A stretch of DNA of 64,000 nt from Flavobacterium sp. RSP15 (GCF_003968755.1 NZ_RYDL01000009.1:1-64000); one strand, 5' to 3'; positions 38,002 through 47,734 are shown, counted from the first letter of the stretch. Notes: a model not told the origin generated them from the letters alone. Program-made: numbers and translations.

Positions 38002-40569
38002 TTAGAACGGGTAATTTATTCCAAAATTTAAAACAGAGTTTCCAAAATTATATTCTTGAAACCATCTTTTACGGGTTTCGTTGGCAGGATTATAGGTTTT
38101 AAATCCTAAATCAAAACGAATTACAAAAAAACTCAGGTCATATCGAAGGCCGAATCCCGTGCCTAATGCAATGTCTTTTAAGTCGCTGAAACTGGTAAAT
38201 GTTGATTTCTCATCCACCACATTATCCAATACGTTCCAAATGTTTCCGGCATCAGCAAAAAGGGCCCCTTTTAAATTGCCTAATATTTTAAATCTAAATT
38301 CACCACTAATGGCAATTTTCATGTTGGCTTCATTAAAATCATCTACAGCTCCGCTACTCGCGGGGCCTAAGCTGTATGGTTGCCAGGCTCGGTTGTCATT
38401 TGAGCCCCCAGAAAAATAACTCCTAGAAAAAGGAATGTAATTTGAATTACCAAATGGGACTGCAATACCAAAAAAGGATCGAAAGGCAAAGATCTTTTCT
38501 TTAGATAAATCCCAATGTTTGATGTATTCAAATTCTGTTTTTAGGTATTCAGAGTATTCTAAATTAAATATCTCATAATTACCGGTGACATTTTCTTTTT
38601 GATTTGTCGTTTTTGCAAAAGCTGACAATAGTGTTCCCGCTGATTCTATTTTTGTTCTAAAGAGATAAAAATCATTGTCTAATAAGTCTTTCTTTGTTGT
38701 TTTTGAAAACGTAAAACTTGTAGCGAGTATAAAATCGTTTTCCGTAAGTCGGAGTCTTCTTTCCTCAATGCTTTTTACACTTTCTATATCAGCATTTTCT
38801 AATGGTTTTAAGAAACTCGCATTTCCTGATAAGACATCACGGGTAAATCCAGTTGTGCCTCTTTCAATGACTAAATCCCTATCGATATCATTGTTATAGT
38901 AGTTAGGGTTGGTGTTGTATTGCTTCCCTATGGCATTCAATGCTCTGTAAGAAGAGTTGTAAACAAAGAAATAATTATTGGGATTTAGATTGCGAACAAA
39001 CTGGGTGTTGAACAGGTCAAATCGGGCAGTATGGTTTCTTTTTGGAGTCCAATTGTACGATAGTGCTCCTGTGAAATTTTCTTTGTCTAACCCCAGATTT
39101 CTTTGTTTTGCGAAACCGACTGTGATTAGTGTGGAGGGAATCATGCTTTTTGGAATGATTTTTTCAGTGCTAAAGGGAATGAAAATTCTAGGAATATTTA
39201 ATTTTAAATCCAACCCGTACTCGGATACATTAAAAAAATTATTATTTGGATTGGCAAGATCTTGTGAGGAACCTATATTGCCACGGGCTGCAATTTCCAG
39301 TGTTTCAGCACCATTAAAAACATTTCTGATTGTTTCTGAAACACTCAATCCGATACCAAAATCCTGAATGTTAGAATGGGTAACATCTAGTGTAGTCCCA
39401 AAACTATATTTTTTTCGGGGAGTCAGGTATACTTTAGCGATCAGCGATTGTGCTGTACTGTCTCTTTTGTCAACTTCATATTGTATAGAGGGGTAGTTGA
39501 ATACTTTGAGGTTGTTTAGGTAGCGTGTGGTCAAGACTGTTTTGTAATCAGCATATAAACCTCCCTTCGTAATGAATATGGCGTTCGTGATGGCGCGAGG
39601 CTTGTATTTTAATTTTTGATGGCTGTATAAATTGAAGTTTTTGTAGGTTGTACTATCTGTAATAGTCCGGTTGTTATTCTCTGAGGAATAGTCCGTATAA
39701 ATATTTACATCACTTATTTTATAAATTTTAAAAGGCACCGTTTTGCTAGAATCCTGATCTTGGTACGAATAATTATTAATGACCAGGTTTATATTTGCTT
39801 GATTTACTTTGTTAATCGTGTCAATATCAAAAGTAACGTAGTTGGACTGAAAATAATAGGCTCCGTTATTTCTAAAATGAGTGGTAATTCGGTTTTTTTC
39901 ATTCTCAAAATCTTCTGTTTTGTACTGATTGCCTGATTTTAGAAAGGTATTGGATTTATTGGTTTGGTATAAAGAGTCTAATGTTGGAGTTAAAATAGTG
40001 GTTTTTAAAGTATCTAGGAAAAAGGCATTTCCGGGCGTTATGGCGTATTTTATTTTAGCTTTTTTAAGGCTCAGGGTGTCTATGTTGTAATTTGCATTTA
40101 CATTAAAATAGCCATTGTTGAAATAGTAATATTTCAATCGCAATACTGATTTGTCAGCTCTTTCTTTGTCGATAATTACAGGAGGCTCTCCTGTTTTTTT
40201 TAAAAAATTATGGATGCCATAATATAAAAAAGACTTTCCTAGTCTGTTGACTTGTTTTTCAGACAGCCATTTGGATTGTCTTTTGTATTTTTCGGGGTTG
40301 TTAGCAAACTTAGCCTGATAGGTTGAATCTGGATTTAGATTGGCAAGATTGTAAAGGTTCAAGCGCAAACGATAGCCCAGCAAGGTACTGTTTGGTTTTT
40401 GATACAACTGATTAAAAATAGCTTCCTCCTTAATGGATTTGCCATTGGCCTCAATTTCATTTTTTGTAAGCAGTAATTTCCCGTCAGGAACTCTTTTTAC
40501 AGCGTCACAAGCGCAAATTAGTATTGCAATTACAATAAATGCAGTTATTTTTGTAGAAATTTTTTTCAA
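38002..40569 (-). CDS. Lipoprotein BamA/TamA-family outer-membrane protein (TamL-like)
   Basis: The 855-aa protein has a lipoprotein signal (ITAFIVIAILICACDAVKRV, lipid probably on the Cys before Asp). POTRA-like repeats (about 30-420) follow, then a C-terminal Omp85 barrel with GGSNDNRAWQPYSLGP and GTGFGLRYDLSFFVIRFDLG, ending in NFGINYPF with a terminal Phe. A lipidated TamA variant, TamL, is known in Bacteroidota, and the neighbours (TrmH methyltransferase, porT, ubiE) fit that locus. No tamB lies here. The start is TTG: the frame upstream has a stop and no ATG. Confidence 0.85.
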   Translation of the reverse strand: MKKISTKITAFIVIAILICACDAVKRVPDGKLLLTKNEIEANGKSIKEEAIFNQLYQKPNSTLLGYRLRLNLYNLANLNPDSTYQAKFANNPEKYKRQSKWLSEKQVNRLGKSFLYYGIHNFLKKTGEPPVIIDKERADKSVLRLKYYYFNNGYFNVNANYNIDTLSLKKAKIKYAITPGNAFFLDTLKTTILTPTLDSLYQTNKSNTFLKSGNQYKTEDFENEKNRITTHFRNNGAYYFQSNYVTFDIDTINKVNQANINLVINNYSYQDQDSSKTVPFKIYKISDVNIYTDYSSENNNRTITDSTTYKNFNLYSHQKLKYKPRAITNAIFITKGGLYADYKTVLTTRYLNNLKVFNYPSIQYEVDKRDSTAQSLIAKVYLTPRKKYSFGTTLDVTHSNIQDFGIGLSVSETIRNVFNGAETLEIAARGNIGSSQDLANPNNNFFNVSEYGLDLKLNIPRIFIPFSTEKIIPKSMIPSTLITVGFAKQRNLGLDKENFTGALSYNWTPKRNHTARFDLFNTQFVRNLNPNNYFFVYNSSYRALNAIGKQYNTNPNYYNNDIDRDLVIERGTTGFTRDVLSGNASFLKPLENADIESVKSIEERRLRLTENDFILATSFTFSKTTKKDLLDNDFYLFRTKIESAGTLLSAFAKTTNQKENVTGNYEIFNLEYSEYLKTEFEYIKHWDLSKEKIFAFRSFFGIAVPFGNSNYIPFSRSYFSGGSNDNRAWQPYSLGPASSGAVDDFNEANMKIAISGEFRFKILGNLKGALFADAGNIWNVLDNVVDEKSTFTSFSDLKDIALGTGFGLRYDLSFFVIRFDLGFKTYNPANETRKRWFQEYNFGNSVLNFGINYPF

Positions 40570-40589
40570 GTGTTCTAAAATATTTAATT

Positions 40590-40597
40590 CAAAAGTA
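40590..40597 (-). promoter_or_regulatory. Promoter of TamL-like gene
   Basis: TACTTTTG on the minus strand matches TAnnTTTG and lies 20 bp before the TTG start, which supports that start. It sits in the short gap between two divergent genes. Confidence 0.6.
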
Positions 40598-40606
40598 CAT
40601 TATTTT

Positions 40607-41332
40607 ATGGTTAGTAAAAACCAAATAAAACTTATAACGAGTTTGCAGCAAAAAAAATATAGGATAGCTAATAAATTATTTTTTGCCGAGGGTGTCAAAG
40701 GAATTCAGGAACTATTGGATTCTAATTTTGAATTGGAACATTTGTTTACCACCCAAAATGATTTTGATTCGGTAAGCCAAGAAAAAAAAACCATTATTTC
40801 AGAAAACGATTTAAAAAAAGTTACCGCATTAGCTACTCCGAATACGTGTTTAGCCGTTTTTAAGATGCCAGTAGAAAAATCAATTACTGAAACCGGTTTG
40901 ATTTTAGCGCTTGATTCTATTCGGGATCCTGGAAATTTAGGGACTATATTGCGTTTGTGTGACTGGTTTGGGATACAACAAGTCTTGTGTTCAAAGCAAA
41001 CGGTGGATCTGTATAATCCAAAAGTGGTTCAGGCAACAATGGGCTCCATTGCTAGGGTGAATGTAAATTATGTTGATTTGAATGTTTTTTTATCGCAGAC
41101 AAAATTTCCAATTTTTGGAACCTTCATGGATGGAGAAAATATTTATAAAGCAACTCTTCCTCAACAGGGAATTATTATCATGGGGAATGAAGCTAATGGA
41201 ATTTCTCCAGCTCTTGAAAAAGGGGTCCACAACCGACTCACAATTCCTCGTTTTGGGAATCTTCAAAAAACGGAAAGTCTAAATGTAGCTGCAGCAACAG
41301 CAATTGTCTTAAGTGAGTTTTGTAGAGGCTGA
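40607..41332 (+). CDS. TrmH/SpoU family RNA 2'-O-methyltransferase
   Basis: The 241-aa SPOUT methyltransferase has an N-terminal substrate-binding part (KKYRIANKLFFAEGVKGIQE) and the three SpoU motifs: LALDSIRDPGNLGTILRLCDW, FGTFMDGENIY followed by GIIIMGNEANGIS, and IPRFGNLQKTESLNVAAATA. It uses SAM to methylate rRNA or tRNA; the exact site cannot be read from sequence. The ATG at 40607 is chosen because a longer frame would run antisense through the signal peptide of the divergent gene. Confidence 0.92.
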   Translation: MVSKNQIKLITSLQQKKYRIANKLFFAEGVKGIQELLDSNFELEHLFTTQNDFDSVSQEKKTIISENDLKKVTALATPNTCLAVFKMPVEKSITETGLILALDSIRDPGNLGTILRLCDWFGIQQVLCSKQTVDLYNPKVVQATMGSIARVNVNYVDLNVFLSQTKFPIFGTFMDGENIYKATLPQQGIIIMGNEANGISPALEKGVHNRLTIPRFGNLQKTESLNVAAATAIVLSEFCRG

Positions 41333-41385
41333 TAGCAACGCGCAGTCATAGTTTACGGGAGAACTTAAAACGGCCAAACTACTTT

Positions 41386-42090
41386 TTAATGGAAAGTAAA
41401 ATTAATTAAAATGGCTCTGGTCTTTAAGGCTTCAATGTTTCCTGTCCAAGGACTGCTGGGGTCATTGTCTCTAATTAGTTCGTCATTAAGTCCAAAAACA
41501 CCTCTTATGGAAGGCGAAAATATAAAATATTCTGAAAAAAGGTCAATTCCAAAACCCAATTCATAATTAGTAGTCCATGATTTAACCCGAAATCGTTGCT
41601 GCAAATTATCATCCATCAACTTAGAGTTGCTGGATAAGTTTAAAGTAGCGGATAATCCTCCCACTAAATAGGGGCGAATATTGCCCGTTCTTAGGGAGGA
41701 AAATTTCAACAATAAAGGAAAATGAATGTACGTGCTGTTCACTTCTCTAAGCGCATCGCCGCTGTTTGAAAAATTAGGGTAATACAAGTCTCTTTTTGTG
41801 TAATACAATCCAGGTTCAAATCGCAAGTTAATGTATTCCTGTAATTTTACATCACCAACAATTCCCACATTGAAACCGGTTGTTTTTTTGACCAGTATAT
41901 CAGGACCTTTTGTTTTATAATCAATTTTAAAATCATAGGAATTGAATCCTAAGTAAAAGCCATAATAAACTTTCTTTTTTTGAAAATTTTCCAAATTAAC
42001 AATGGGATCTCTGCTGAAAATAGTTCGAGACTTTTGGGCATATCCGTTTAGAATAAAAGCAAAAAAGAGTAAGGCAATTATTTTTTTCAT
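41386..42090 (-). CDS. porT: PorT-like outer-membrane protein of type IX secretion
   Basis: The 234-aa protein has a signal peptide (MKKIIALLFFAFILNGYAQ) and an eight-strand-type barrel with RFEPGLYYTKRDLYYP and RPYLVGGLSATLNLSS. PorT (SprT) is needed for the type IX secretion system of Bacteroidota. The identification relies on overall character and the conserved adjacency to ubiE, seen also in F. johnsoniae as far as I recall. ATG at 42090 follows the ubiE stop by one base; the longer frame from 42129 would overlap ubiE. Confidence 0.8.
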   Translation of the reverse strand: MKKIIALLFFAFILNGYAQKSRTIFSRDPIVNLENFQKKKVYYGFYLGFNSYDFKIDYKTKGPDILVKKTTGFNVGIVGDVKLQEYINLRFEPGLYYTKRDLYYPNFSNSGDALREVNSTYIHFPLLLKFSSLRTGNIRPYLVGGLSATLNLSSNSKLMDDNLQQRFRVKSWTTNYELGFGIDLFSEYFIFSPSIRGVFGLNDELIRDNDPSSPWTGNIEALKTRAILINFTFH

Positions 42091-42091
42091 G

Positions 42092-42823
42092 TTATTTTTT
42101 AGAAGCTGAGTAAATGGTGGCCACACCAAAGGTTTGCGGCAATGCTACAACATCTATAAACCCAATTTCTCTTAAAATATTGTTTAACGCCTCACCATAA
42201 GGAAAAGCGGCAGCTGATTCAGATAAATAACCGTAGGCAACGTTATCCTTAGAGAATAATTTACCTATCAAAGGCAGGATGTTTTGACTGTAAAAAGTAT
42301 AGCCTTGTTTGTAAGGCGTTTGGTCTGGCACTGACGTTTCTAAAATTACAAATACACCATTTGGTTTTAAAACTCTTAAAATTTCAGCTAATCCTTTTTC
42401 CAGCGTTTCAAAATTTCGAACACCAAAAGCAACGGTAATCGCATCAAAATAATTGTCTTCAAAAGGCATGTTTTCTGAGTCGCCCAAAATCATTTCAATA
42501 GTAGCAGTAAGGTTTTTGGCAGCAATTTTTTGGACGCCAACTTTTAGCATTCCGGCAGATATGTCTAAGCCAATGATTTTTTCAGCATTGGTTTGTGCCA
42601 TTAAAATCGCTAAATCTCCGGTGCCCGTAGCAATATCCAGAATTATTTTTGGATTGGATTTAGCAACCATCTGCAAAACTTTTTTACGCCATTTTATATC
42701 AATTCCAAAAGAAATGACACGATTCAATTTGTCATAGTTGCCTGAAATGGTGTCAAACATTTGAGCAACCTGTTCTTTTTTACCTAAGGCAGAACCTTTA
42801 TAAGGAGTTATCTTTTCTGACAT
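42092..42823 (-). CDS. ubiE: Demethylmenaquinone methyltransferase
   Basis: The 243-aa SAM-dependent methyltransferase performs the last step of menaquinone synthesis. Motifs: [36 protein letters not shown] (SAM loop), [26 protein letters not shown] and [11 protein letters not shown]. Length is typical. Flavobacteria use menaquinone, so MenG/UbiE activity on demethylmenaquinone is expected. It heads a two-gene unit with porT. Confidence 0.95.
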   Translation of the reverse strand: MSEKITPYKGSALGKKEQVAQMFDTISGNYDKLNRVISFGIDIKWRKKVLQMVAKSNPKIILDIATGTGDLAILMAQTNAEKIIGLDISAGMLKVGVQKIAAKNLTATIEMILGDSENMPFEDNYFDAITVAFGVRNFETLEKGLAEILRVLKPNGVFVILETSVPDQTPYKQGYTFYSQNILPLIGKLFSKDNVAYGYLSESAAAFPYGEALNNILREIGFIDVVALPQTFGVATIYSASKK

Positions 42824-42834
42824 TTTTTTTTATG

Positions 42835-42842
42835 CAAATATA
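42835..42842 (-). promoter_or_regulatory. Promoter of ubiE-porT
   Basis: TATATTTG on the minus strand is an exact TAnnTTTG box 11 bp before the ubiE start, implying a very short or absent leader. Confidence 0.5.
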
Positions 42843-43045
42843 ATACAAACGGGATGAACTAAAAACGAGTTCTTTAAATTAGAAGTAAGTTTTGTTTTAT
42901 GTGCCGGAATGATTTTTTGCAAACTAAATAAGACTAAGTTCATTAAAATAAGACCCCTTTTTTTATTTGAAATATCACTAAAAGTGGGTATTGTATCTCC
43001 CATTTTTATTGCACAAATTTGTTACTCAAGAAAGAACCATATTAA

Positions 43046-43363
43046 ATGATTAAAAAAGAGTCAGTGAACCTAATCAAATGGATATTTTTAGCGCTATTTA
43101 TCTCATTTGTTCTTGTTAGCTGTTTTGAAAATGCTGTTTTACAAGGCAGTATTGTAGTTAAAGCGCAACATACGTTCTTAGGATTAAATTTGTTTTTGGA
43201 AATTTTAATTTTTTTCGTCTTTAGTACCTTCGTGGTATTTGGTATTAAAGGCTTTTTTGAGATGTATTCTCAAAAAACATCAAACATTATAATCTTCGTT
43301 TCTGGAGTGTTACTAGTGTTTGTAATTTTTATATTAGTTTATCAAATACTGTTTCAAGACTAG
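43046..43363 (+). CDS. Small membrane protein of unknown function
   Basis: The 105-aa protein has three hydrophobic segments (about 10-28, 45-70 and 79-102) separated by short polar parts. No domain is recognised. The N-terminal segment ends in VLVSCFENA, which resembles a lipobox, but the further membrane segments make a lipoprotein unlikely. It is alone on its strand, followed by a terminator. Confidence 0.65.
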   Translation: MIKKESVNLIKWIFLALFISFVLVSCFENAVLQGSIVVKAQHTFLGLNLFLEILIFFVFSTFVVFGIKGFFEMYSQKTSNIIIFVSGVLLVFVIFILVYQILFQD

Positions 43364-43390
43364 GTCATTGCTCTTAATCAATGGTTAAAA

Positions 43391-43418
43391 AAAAACATCC
43401 CTAAATTGGGATGTTTTT
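43391..43418. terminator. Bidirectional terminator before folA end
   Basis: AAAAACATCCC pairs with GGGATGTTTTTT, with A and T runs on either side, between convergent genes. Confidence 0.88.
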
Positions 43419-43423
43419 TAATT

Positions 43424-43906
43424 TTATATTCTGACGAATGTTTCGTAAGTGTAATCAAATTTGTGGTTTTGATCTTTTGCATTAAACTCGGTTGCATCAA
43501 TCTTCCATTTCTTTTTATCGATCTCAGGAAAATAAGCATCAACATCAAAACTCTCGTGGACTCTGGTAATTTCTAATTTATCGGCGTAAGGCATTCCTAA
43601 AGCGTAAATTTCACCACCGCCTATAATAAAGGAGTCCTTTTCTTTTGGACAAGATTCAAGAGCTTGTTCCATACTTGCAACTATTATACATCCATCAGCT
43701 TTATAGTTTTGCTGTCTCGTGATAATAATATGTGTTCTATTGGGTAACGGTTTTTCTAAGCTTTCAAACGTCTTTCGCCCCATGATGATATGATGCCCCG
43801 AAGTTAGCATCTTGAATCTTTTAAAATCATTTGGTAAATGCCACACTATCTTATTATCTTTTCCTAATGCGTTATTCTCAGCTGCCGCTGCAATCATTAT
43901 AATCAT
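43424..43906 (-). CDS. folA: Dihydrofolate reductase
   Basis: The 160-aa enzyme reduces dihydrofolate with NADPH. Motifs: IAAAAENNALGKDNKIVWHLPNDFKRFK read in overlapping parts at the N-terminus (Trp-His-Leu-Pro-Asn-Asp with catalytic acidic residue), HIIMGRKTFESL, PLPNRTHIIITR and FIIGGGEIYA. It is near thyA, which produces its substrate, and directly downstream of the 2TM protein gene. Confidence 0.96.
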   Translation of the reverse strand: MIIMIAAAAENNALGKDNKIVWHLPNDFKRFKMLTSGHHIIMGRKTFESLEKPLPNRTHIIITRQQNYKADGCIIVASMEQALESCPKEKDSFIIGGGEIYALGMPYADKLEITRVHESFDVDAYFPEIDKKKWKIDATEFNAKDQNHKFDYTYETFVRI

Positions 43907-43918
43907 AATTTCATACTA

Positions 43919-44251
43919 TTATTTAGGTTCGTCATTTGCTATTTTGGATTGTAGCTGCTCTATTTTCCTTTGTTGCAAAACTACAAGTCTGTCAATTTGT
44001 TCTCTTTCCCAATCTTTATTCATAAATCGATCCGTGATGAAAATTTTTATAAAATGCAAAATAAAAAGGAATAGCCATATTGTAATAATCCAAAGATACC
44101 AATACGAGACTACCGTACTGTCAAGGAAATTATGAGCAACAAATAGCAATAAACTTCCCAAAACAAAAAGAACAAAATGAAAATATAATCGTTTCTTTTG
44201 TTTTATTCTTCGTCTTGCATATTCATATTGTTCGTGTAATTCTTTTTCCAT
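43919..44251 (-). CDS. 2TM-domain protein
   Basis: The 110-aa protein shows the 2TM domain frequent in Bacteroidota: EQYEYARRRIKQKKRLYFHF leads into the first hydrophobic hairpin (about 24-45), a second helix follows (about 53-72) and a charged coiled-coil-like tail ends it. The function of the family is not known. It lies 12 bp upstream of folA and is probably co-transcribed. Confidence 0.82.
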   Translation of the reverse strand: MEKELHEQYEYARRRIKQKKRLYFHFVLFVLGSLLLFVAHNFLDSTVVSYWYLWIITIWLFLFILHFIKIFITDRFMNKDWEREQIDRLVVLQQRKIEQLQSKIANDEPK

Positions 44252-44489
44252 CGCCCTGATTTTAGTTTATAAAGGTAAAATTTATTTTGCAAAGTCACTA
44301 TTTTGCTTCGGGATTATTTCACCAGAAAACGTTTTCTGATTTTTGAATAGTAAATTTACAATCACTTAAATTATTGAATTTATCAAAAATTAACATAGTT
44401 TACGGTATTCCATTAAAACTTTACAAGGGCTATTGAAACTTCAATATATTTCATTTACTTTGTTTTATAAACCTATAAATGAATATGTT

Positions 44490-44786
44490 ATGCCGATTAA
44501 AAAACAATTTATAAAAACAAAGCCAGTTTGTAAAGTTACTTTTTCAGTAGCGGCAAAGGCAGCAAGTCATGCTTCTGTTGTGGGTGATTTCAATAATTGG
44601 AATGTTGCTGAAGGGGCTTTAAGCAAATTAAAAAACGGAACTTTCAAGGGAGTATTTGATCTAGCCAAAGACGCTGCTTACGAATTCAAATACGTTATCG
44701 ACGGAGTATTTGTCAATGAACCAGAAGCAGATTCTTTCAAATGGAATGCGTTTGCTAGAAATGAAAACGGTGTTTTAGTAGTATAG
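44490..44786 (+). CDS. Stand-alone glycogen-binding (CBM48/AMPK1-like) domain protein
   Basis: The 98-aa protein is almost entirely one early-set/CBM48 domain: CKVTFSVAAKAASHASVVGD, the hallmark VVGDFNNWNV, then GVFDLAKDAAYEFKYVIDGV and EPEADSFKWNAFARNENGVL. These residues form the alpha-glucan-binding site in AMPK-beta and branching enzymes. No enzyme domain is attached, so it may regulate or tether a partner. ATG at 44490 is chosen; the upstream 19 codons overlap the promoter area. Confidence 0.85.
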   Translation: MPIKKQFIKTKPVCKVTFSVAAKAASHASVVGDFNNWNVAEGALSKLKNGTFKGVFDLAKDAAYEFKYVIDGVFVNEPEADSFKWNAFARNENGVLVV

Positions 44787-44802
44787 CTAAACACCGTTTT
44801 TT
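44764..44802. terminator. Terminator of CBM48 gene, spanning its stop
   Basis: AAAACGGTGTTTTAG (inside the last codons) pairs with CTAAACACCGTTTT and is followed by T; it separates the gene from convergent thyA. Confidence 0.8.
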
Positions 44803-44808
44803 ATTATT

Positions 44809-45633
44809 TTATACCGCAACACTTCCTTTTATCGTGGCATGAGGTTCATAGCCTTCAAGGGTAAAATCTTCAAAACCAAACGCAAAGATGTCTTTTATAT
44901 TGGGATTTAAAATCATTTTTGGTAATGGTTTTGGCTCACGGGTCAATTGCAATTCCAGTTGTTCAAAATGGTTGTTATAGATATGTGCATCGCCAAAAGT
45001 GTGAATGAATTCACCAGGTTCTAGATCACAAACCTGCGCAATCATCATGGTGAGTAACGCATACGAAGCGATATTAAAAGGAACTCCTAAAAAAATATCA
45101 GCGCTTCGCTGGTACAACTGACAAGATAGCTTACCCCCAGAAACATAAAACTGAAAGAACGCATGACAAGGCGGCAAGGCAACTTTATTGTTACTTACAT
45201 TTTCGTCAAATGATTTTGTCGTGTCAGGCAGAACCGATGGATTCCATGCTGAAACCAGCATTCTGCGGCTGTTAGGATTCGTTTTTAACTCTTTAATTAA
45301 TTCCGATATTTGATCAATTTCTTCACTATTCCAATTGCGCCATTGGTGGCCGTAAACAGGCCCTAAATTTCCATTGGCATCAGCCCAAGCATCCCAAATT
45401 TTAACGCCGTTTTCTTGAAGATACTTAATATTTGTGTCTCCTTTTAAGAACCAAAGCAATTCGTAGATAATGGATTTTAGGTGTAGTTTTTTAGTAGTTA
45501 CCATCGGGAAACCTTCATTTAAATCAAAACGCATTTGGTAACCAAAGACACTTTTTGTCCCGGTTCCCGTACGATCTCCTTTTTGACAACCGTTTTCCAT
45601 TACGTGTTGTACTAAATCTAAATATTGCTTCAT
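44809..45633 (-). CDS. thyA: Thymidylate synthase
   Basis: The 274-aa enzyme methylates dUMP to dTMP using methylene-tetrahydrofolate. Conserved parts: [34 protein letters not shown], catalytic Cys in [13 protein letters not shown] (about residue 154), [20 protein letters not shown] and HIYNNH. It is a member of the small folate/dTMP region with folA. The amidohydrolase gene lies 13 bp upstream. Confidence 0.97.
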   Translation of the reverse strand: MKQYLDLVQHVMENGCQKGDRTGTGTKSVFGYQMRFDLNEGFPMVTTKKLHLKSIIYELLWFLKGDTNIKYLQENGVKIWDAWADANGNLGPVYGHQWRNWNSEEIDQISELIKELKTNPNSRRMLVSAWNPSVLPDTTKSFDENVSNNKVALPPCHAFFQFYVSGGKLSCQLYQRSADIFLGVPFNIASYALLTMMIAQVCDLEPGEFIHTFGDAHIYNNHFEQLELQLTREPKPLPKMILNPNIKDIFAFGFEDFTLEGYEPHATIKGSVAV

Positions 45634-45646
45634 TGTCTATATGATT

Positions 45647-46951
45647 CTATTGTGCGGTAAGCGGTTGTTCGTTTTTATATACTTTTCCGTCCTTCATTAC
45701 AAATACGACCTTTTCCAGAGTTTTGATCGCATTCAAAGGATTTTCATCCACTGCAATGATGTCTGCCAAAAAGTTTTCTTTGATTTGACCTGCTTCATTT
45801 TCAAGCCCTAATAACATAGCATTCGTAATCGTTGCTGATTGTATCGCGGCTAATGCAGGCATTCCGGCTTCAACCATATACCCAAATTCTTTTGCATTTG
45901 TACCATGAGCAAAAACGCCGGCATCAGTTCCAAAAGCAATTTGGACTCCTTTTTTATACGCCTTGGCAAAAGTAGCTTTCAGTTGTGGGCCAACTTCTCT
46001 GGCCTTTGGAACTACGATGTCAGGATAAAAACCAGTAATTTCTGCATTTTTTTCTACTTCTTTTCCAGCCGTTAAGGTAGGAACTAAATAAGCATCGTAT
46101 TTTTTCATTAATTCCATTGTCTCTTCACTCATAAAGGTGCCGTGCTCAATGGTTTTTATACCGCCCAATATGGCTCTTTGCATTCCTTCGTCGCCATGGG
46201 CATGGGCAGCGGTGAGCATGTTGTAATCTTTGGCTGTTGTGGTGATGGCTTTAATTTCCTCTAGAGAGAACTGCGGATTTTTACCGCTTTTTGCCACGCT
46301 CAAAACACCACCTGTAGCTGTAATTTTAATAACATCAGCTCCTTCTTTATAACGCTCTCTCACTGCTTTTACTCCTTCTTCTGGAGAATTGATTACGCCT
46401 TCATGTGGACCTGGATCGCCTACCAGTTTTCGGTTGCTTCCGTTAGTAGGATCTGCATGACCGCCTGTTGTAGCAATTGATTTTCCGGCAGTAAAAATTC
46501 GGGGACCTTTTACGATTCCTTTATTGATGGCATTTCTTATGGAGATATTTACTCCGGTTCCACCTAAATCCCTCACCGTAGTGAATCCGGCTAGAAGAGT
46601 GATTTCGGCACATCGAACGGCTTGAAATGCAACATCAGCTTCGTTGTCTATATATTTTGACATGTAGCTCTTAGTGTCATGTTCGCCTTCTATGTGAACA
46701 TGTAAGTCAATAAGACCCGGTAAAACATATTTGTTTTTCAGGTTGATCTCAATGTCTTCAGGCTTGACTTTAGCGATAAAACCCTCTTGTACTTTTGTAA
46801 TTTTGTTTTTAGAAACAATGATCGTTTGGTTTGTTAATTCTTTACCTGATAGTGTATTTAAAATTTTTCCACAATGCAGATAATAGTCTTGGGATGAGGC
46901 AGCTGAACAAATAAATAATGTTGCGAGAAGTAGAAAGTGGTTTTTTTTCAT
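45647..46951 (-). CDS. Exported metal-dependent amidohydrolase
   Basis: The 434-aa protein has a signal peptide (MKKNHFLLLATLFICSAASS) and an amidohydrolase TIM barrel of the imidazolonepropionase/Xaa-Pro dipeptidase group. Metal ligands: LIDLHVHIEG, a lysine in DVIKITATGG, AAHAHGDEG, IEHGTFM and FGTDAGVFAHG. It likely hydrolyses peptides or cyclic amides in the periplasm; the substrate is unknown. Confidence 0.9.
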   Translation of the reverse strand: MKKNHFLLLATLFICSAASSQDYYLHCGKILNTLSGKELTNQTIIVSKNKITKVQEGFIAKVKPEDIEINLKNKYVLPGLIDLHVHIEGEHDTKSYMSKYIDNEADVAFQAVRCAEITLLAGFTTVRDLGGTGVNISIRNAINKGIVKGPRIFTAGKSIATTGGHADPTNGSNRKLVGDPGPHEGVINSPEEGVKAVRERYKEGADVIKITATGGVLSVAKSGKNPQFSLEEIKAITTTAKDYNMLTAAHAHGDEGMQRAILGGIKTIEHGTFMSEETMELMKKYDAYLVPTLTAGKEVEKNAEITGFYPDIVVPKAREVGPQLKATFAKAYKKGVQIAFGTDAGVFAHGTNAKEFGYMVEAGMPALAAIQSATITNAMLLGLENEAGQIKENFLADIIAVDENPLNAIKTLEKVVFVMKDGKVYKNEQPLTAQ

Positions 46952-47104
46952 AGCTTATTTTTATCAATTTTATAAAAGAAACATGGTACTAAGTGTTTTT
47001 GGTGAATTTAAGTGTATTTATTCAAAAACAAGCGATTCAATCCTTTGAAATTTAGTAACAATCTGATTTTATTTCAATCCTACGGAAAGTAAAAATGGGT
47101 ACAA

Positions 47105-47734
47105 TTACAGTTCTCTCTTTGAGATTTCATCTCTAATTTTTGCGGCTTTCTCATAATCTTCGTGCGACACGGCTTGATCTAACAATTCATTTAATTCCGG
47201 TAGACTGTGTTTAGAATAGGTTTCTCCGGATTGATTGCTTTCTTCTTCACGACCAAAAGTGTCCGGATTAGAAAGTACATCGTCAATTTCCTGCGAGTCT
47301 TTATTAGGATCTAAAGGATTTGATTTTAAATAAATTCCGGCTTTGTCCAGAATGTTTTTGTAAGTGAATATAGGTGCGTTAAAACGCAATGCTAACGCAA
47401 TGGCATCTGAAGTTCGGGCATCAATAATTTCTTCAATTTTATCCCTTTCGCAAATGATACTCGAATAAAAAACACCGTCCACAAGTTTGTGAATAATGAC
47501 TTGTTTGACTACAATGTCAAATCGTTCTGCGAAGTTTTTGAACAAATCATGGGTCAGAGGACGTGGTGGTTTTATTTCTTTTTCCAATGCTATAGCGATG
47601 GATTGGGCTTCAAAAGCACCAATGACAATGGGTAATTTTCGTTCTCCGTCAACCTCATTCAAGATTAATGCGTAGGCTCCGTTTTGAGTTTGACTGTATG
47701 AAATTCCTTTTATAGATAGTTTAACTAAGCTCAT
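47105..47734 (-). CDS. Bifunctional-nuclease (DUF151) domain protein with UVR motif
   Basis: The 209-aa protein has an N-terminal BFN/DUF151 domain (about 1-135: LILNEVDGERKLPIVIGAFE, DARTSDAIALALRFNAPIF) and a C-terminal UvrB/UvrC motif (LLDQAVSHEDYEKAAKIRDE). Such proteins occur throughout Bacteroidota; nuclease activity has been reported for a plant member but the bacterial role is unclear. ATG at 47734 is chosen over an upstream start at 47782. Confidence 0.87.
   Translation of the reverse strand: MSLVKLSIKGISYSQTQNGAYALILNEVDGERKLPIVIGAFEAQSIAIALEKEIKPPRPLTHDLFKNFAERFDIVVKQVIIHKLVDGVFYSSIICERDKIEEIIDARTSDAIALALRFNAPIFTYKNILDKAGIYLKSNPLDPNKDSQEIDDVLSNPDTFGREEESNQSGETYSKHSLPELNELLDQAVSHEDYEKAAKIRDEISKREL

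Noticed and set aside
40433..40606. N-terminal extension of the TrmH methyltransferase
   Set aside because: It runs antisense through the signal peptide of the TamL-like gene and does not resemble the family; ATG 40607 gives the normal N-terminus.
43046..43363. Lipoprotein
   Set aside because: A SCF sequence follows the first hydrophobic segment, but two more membrane helices follow.
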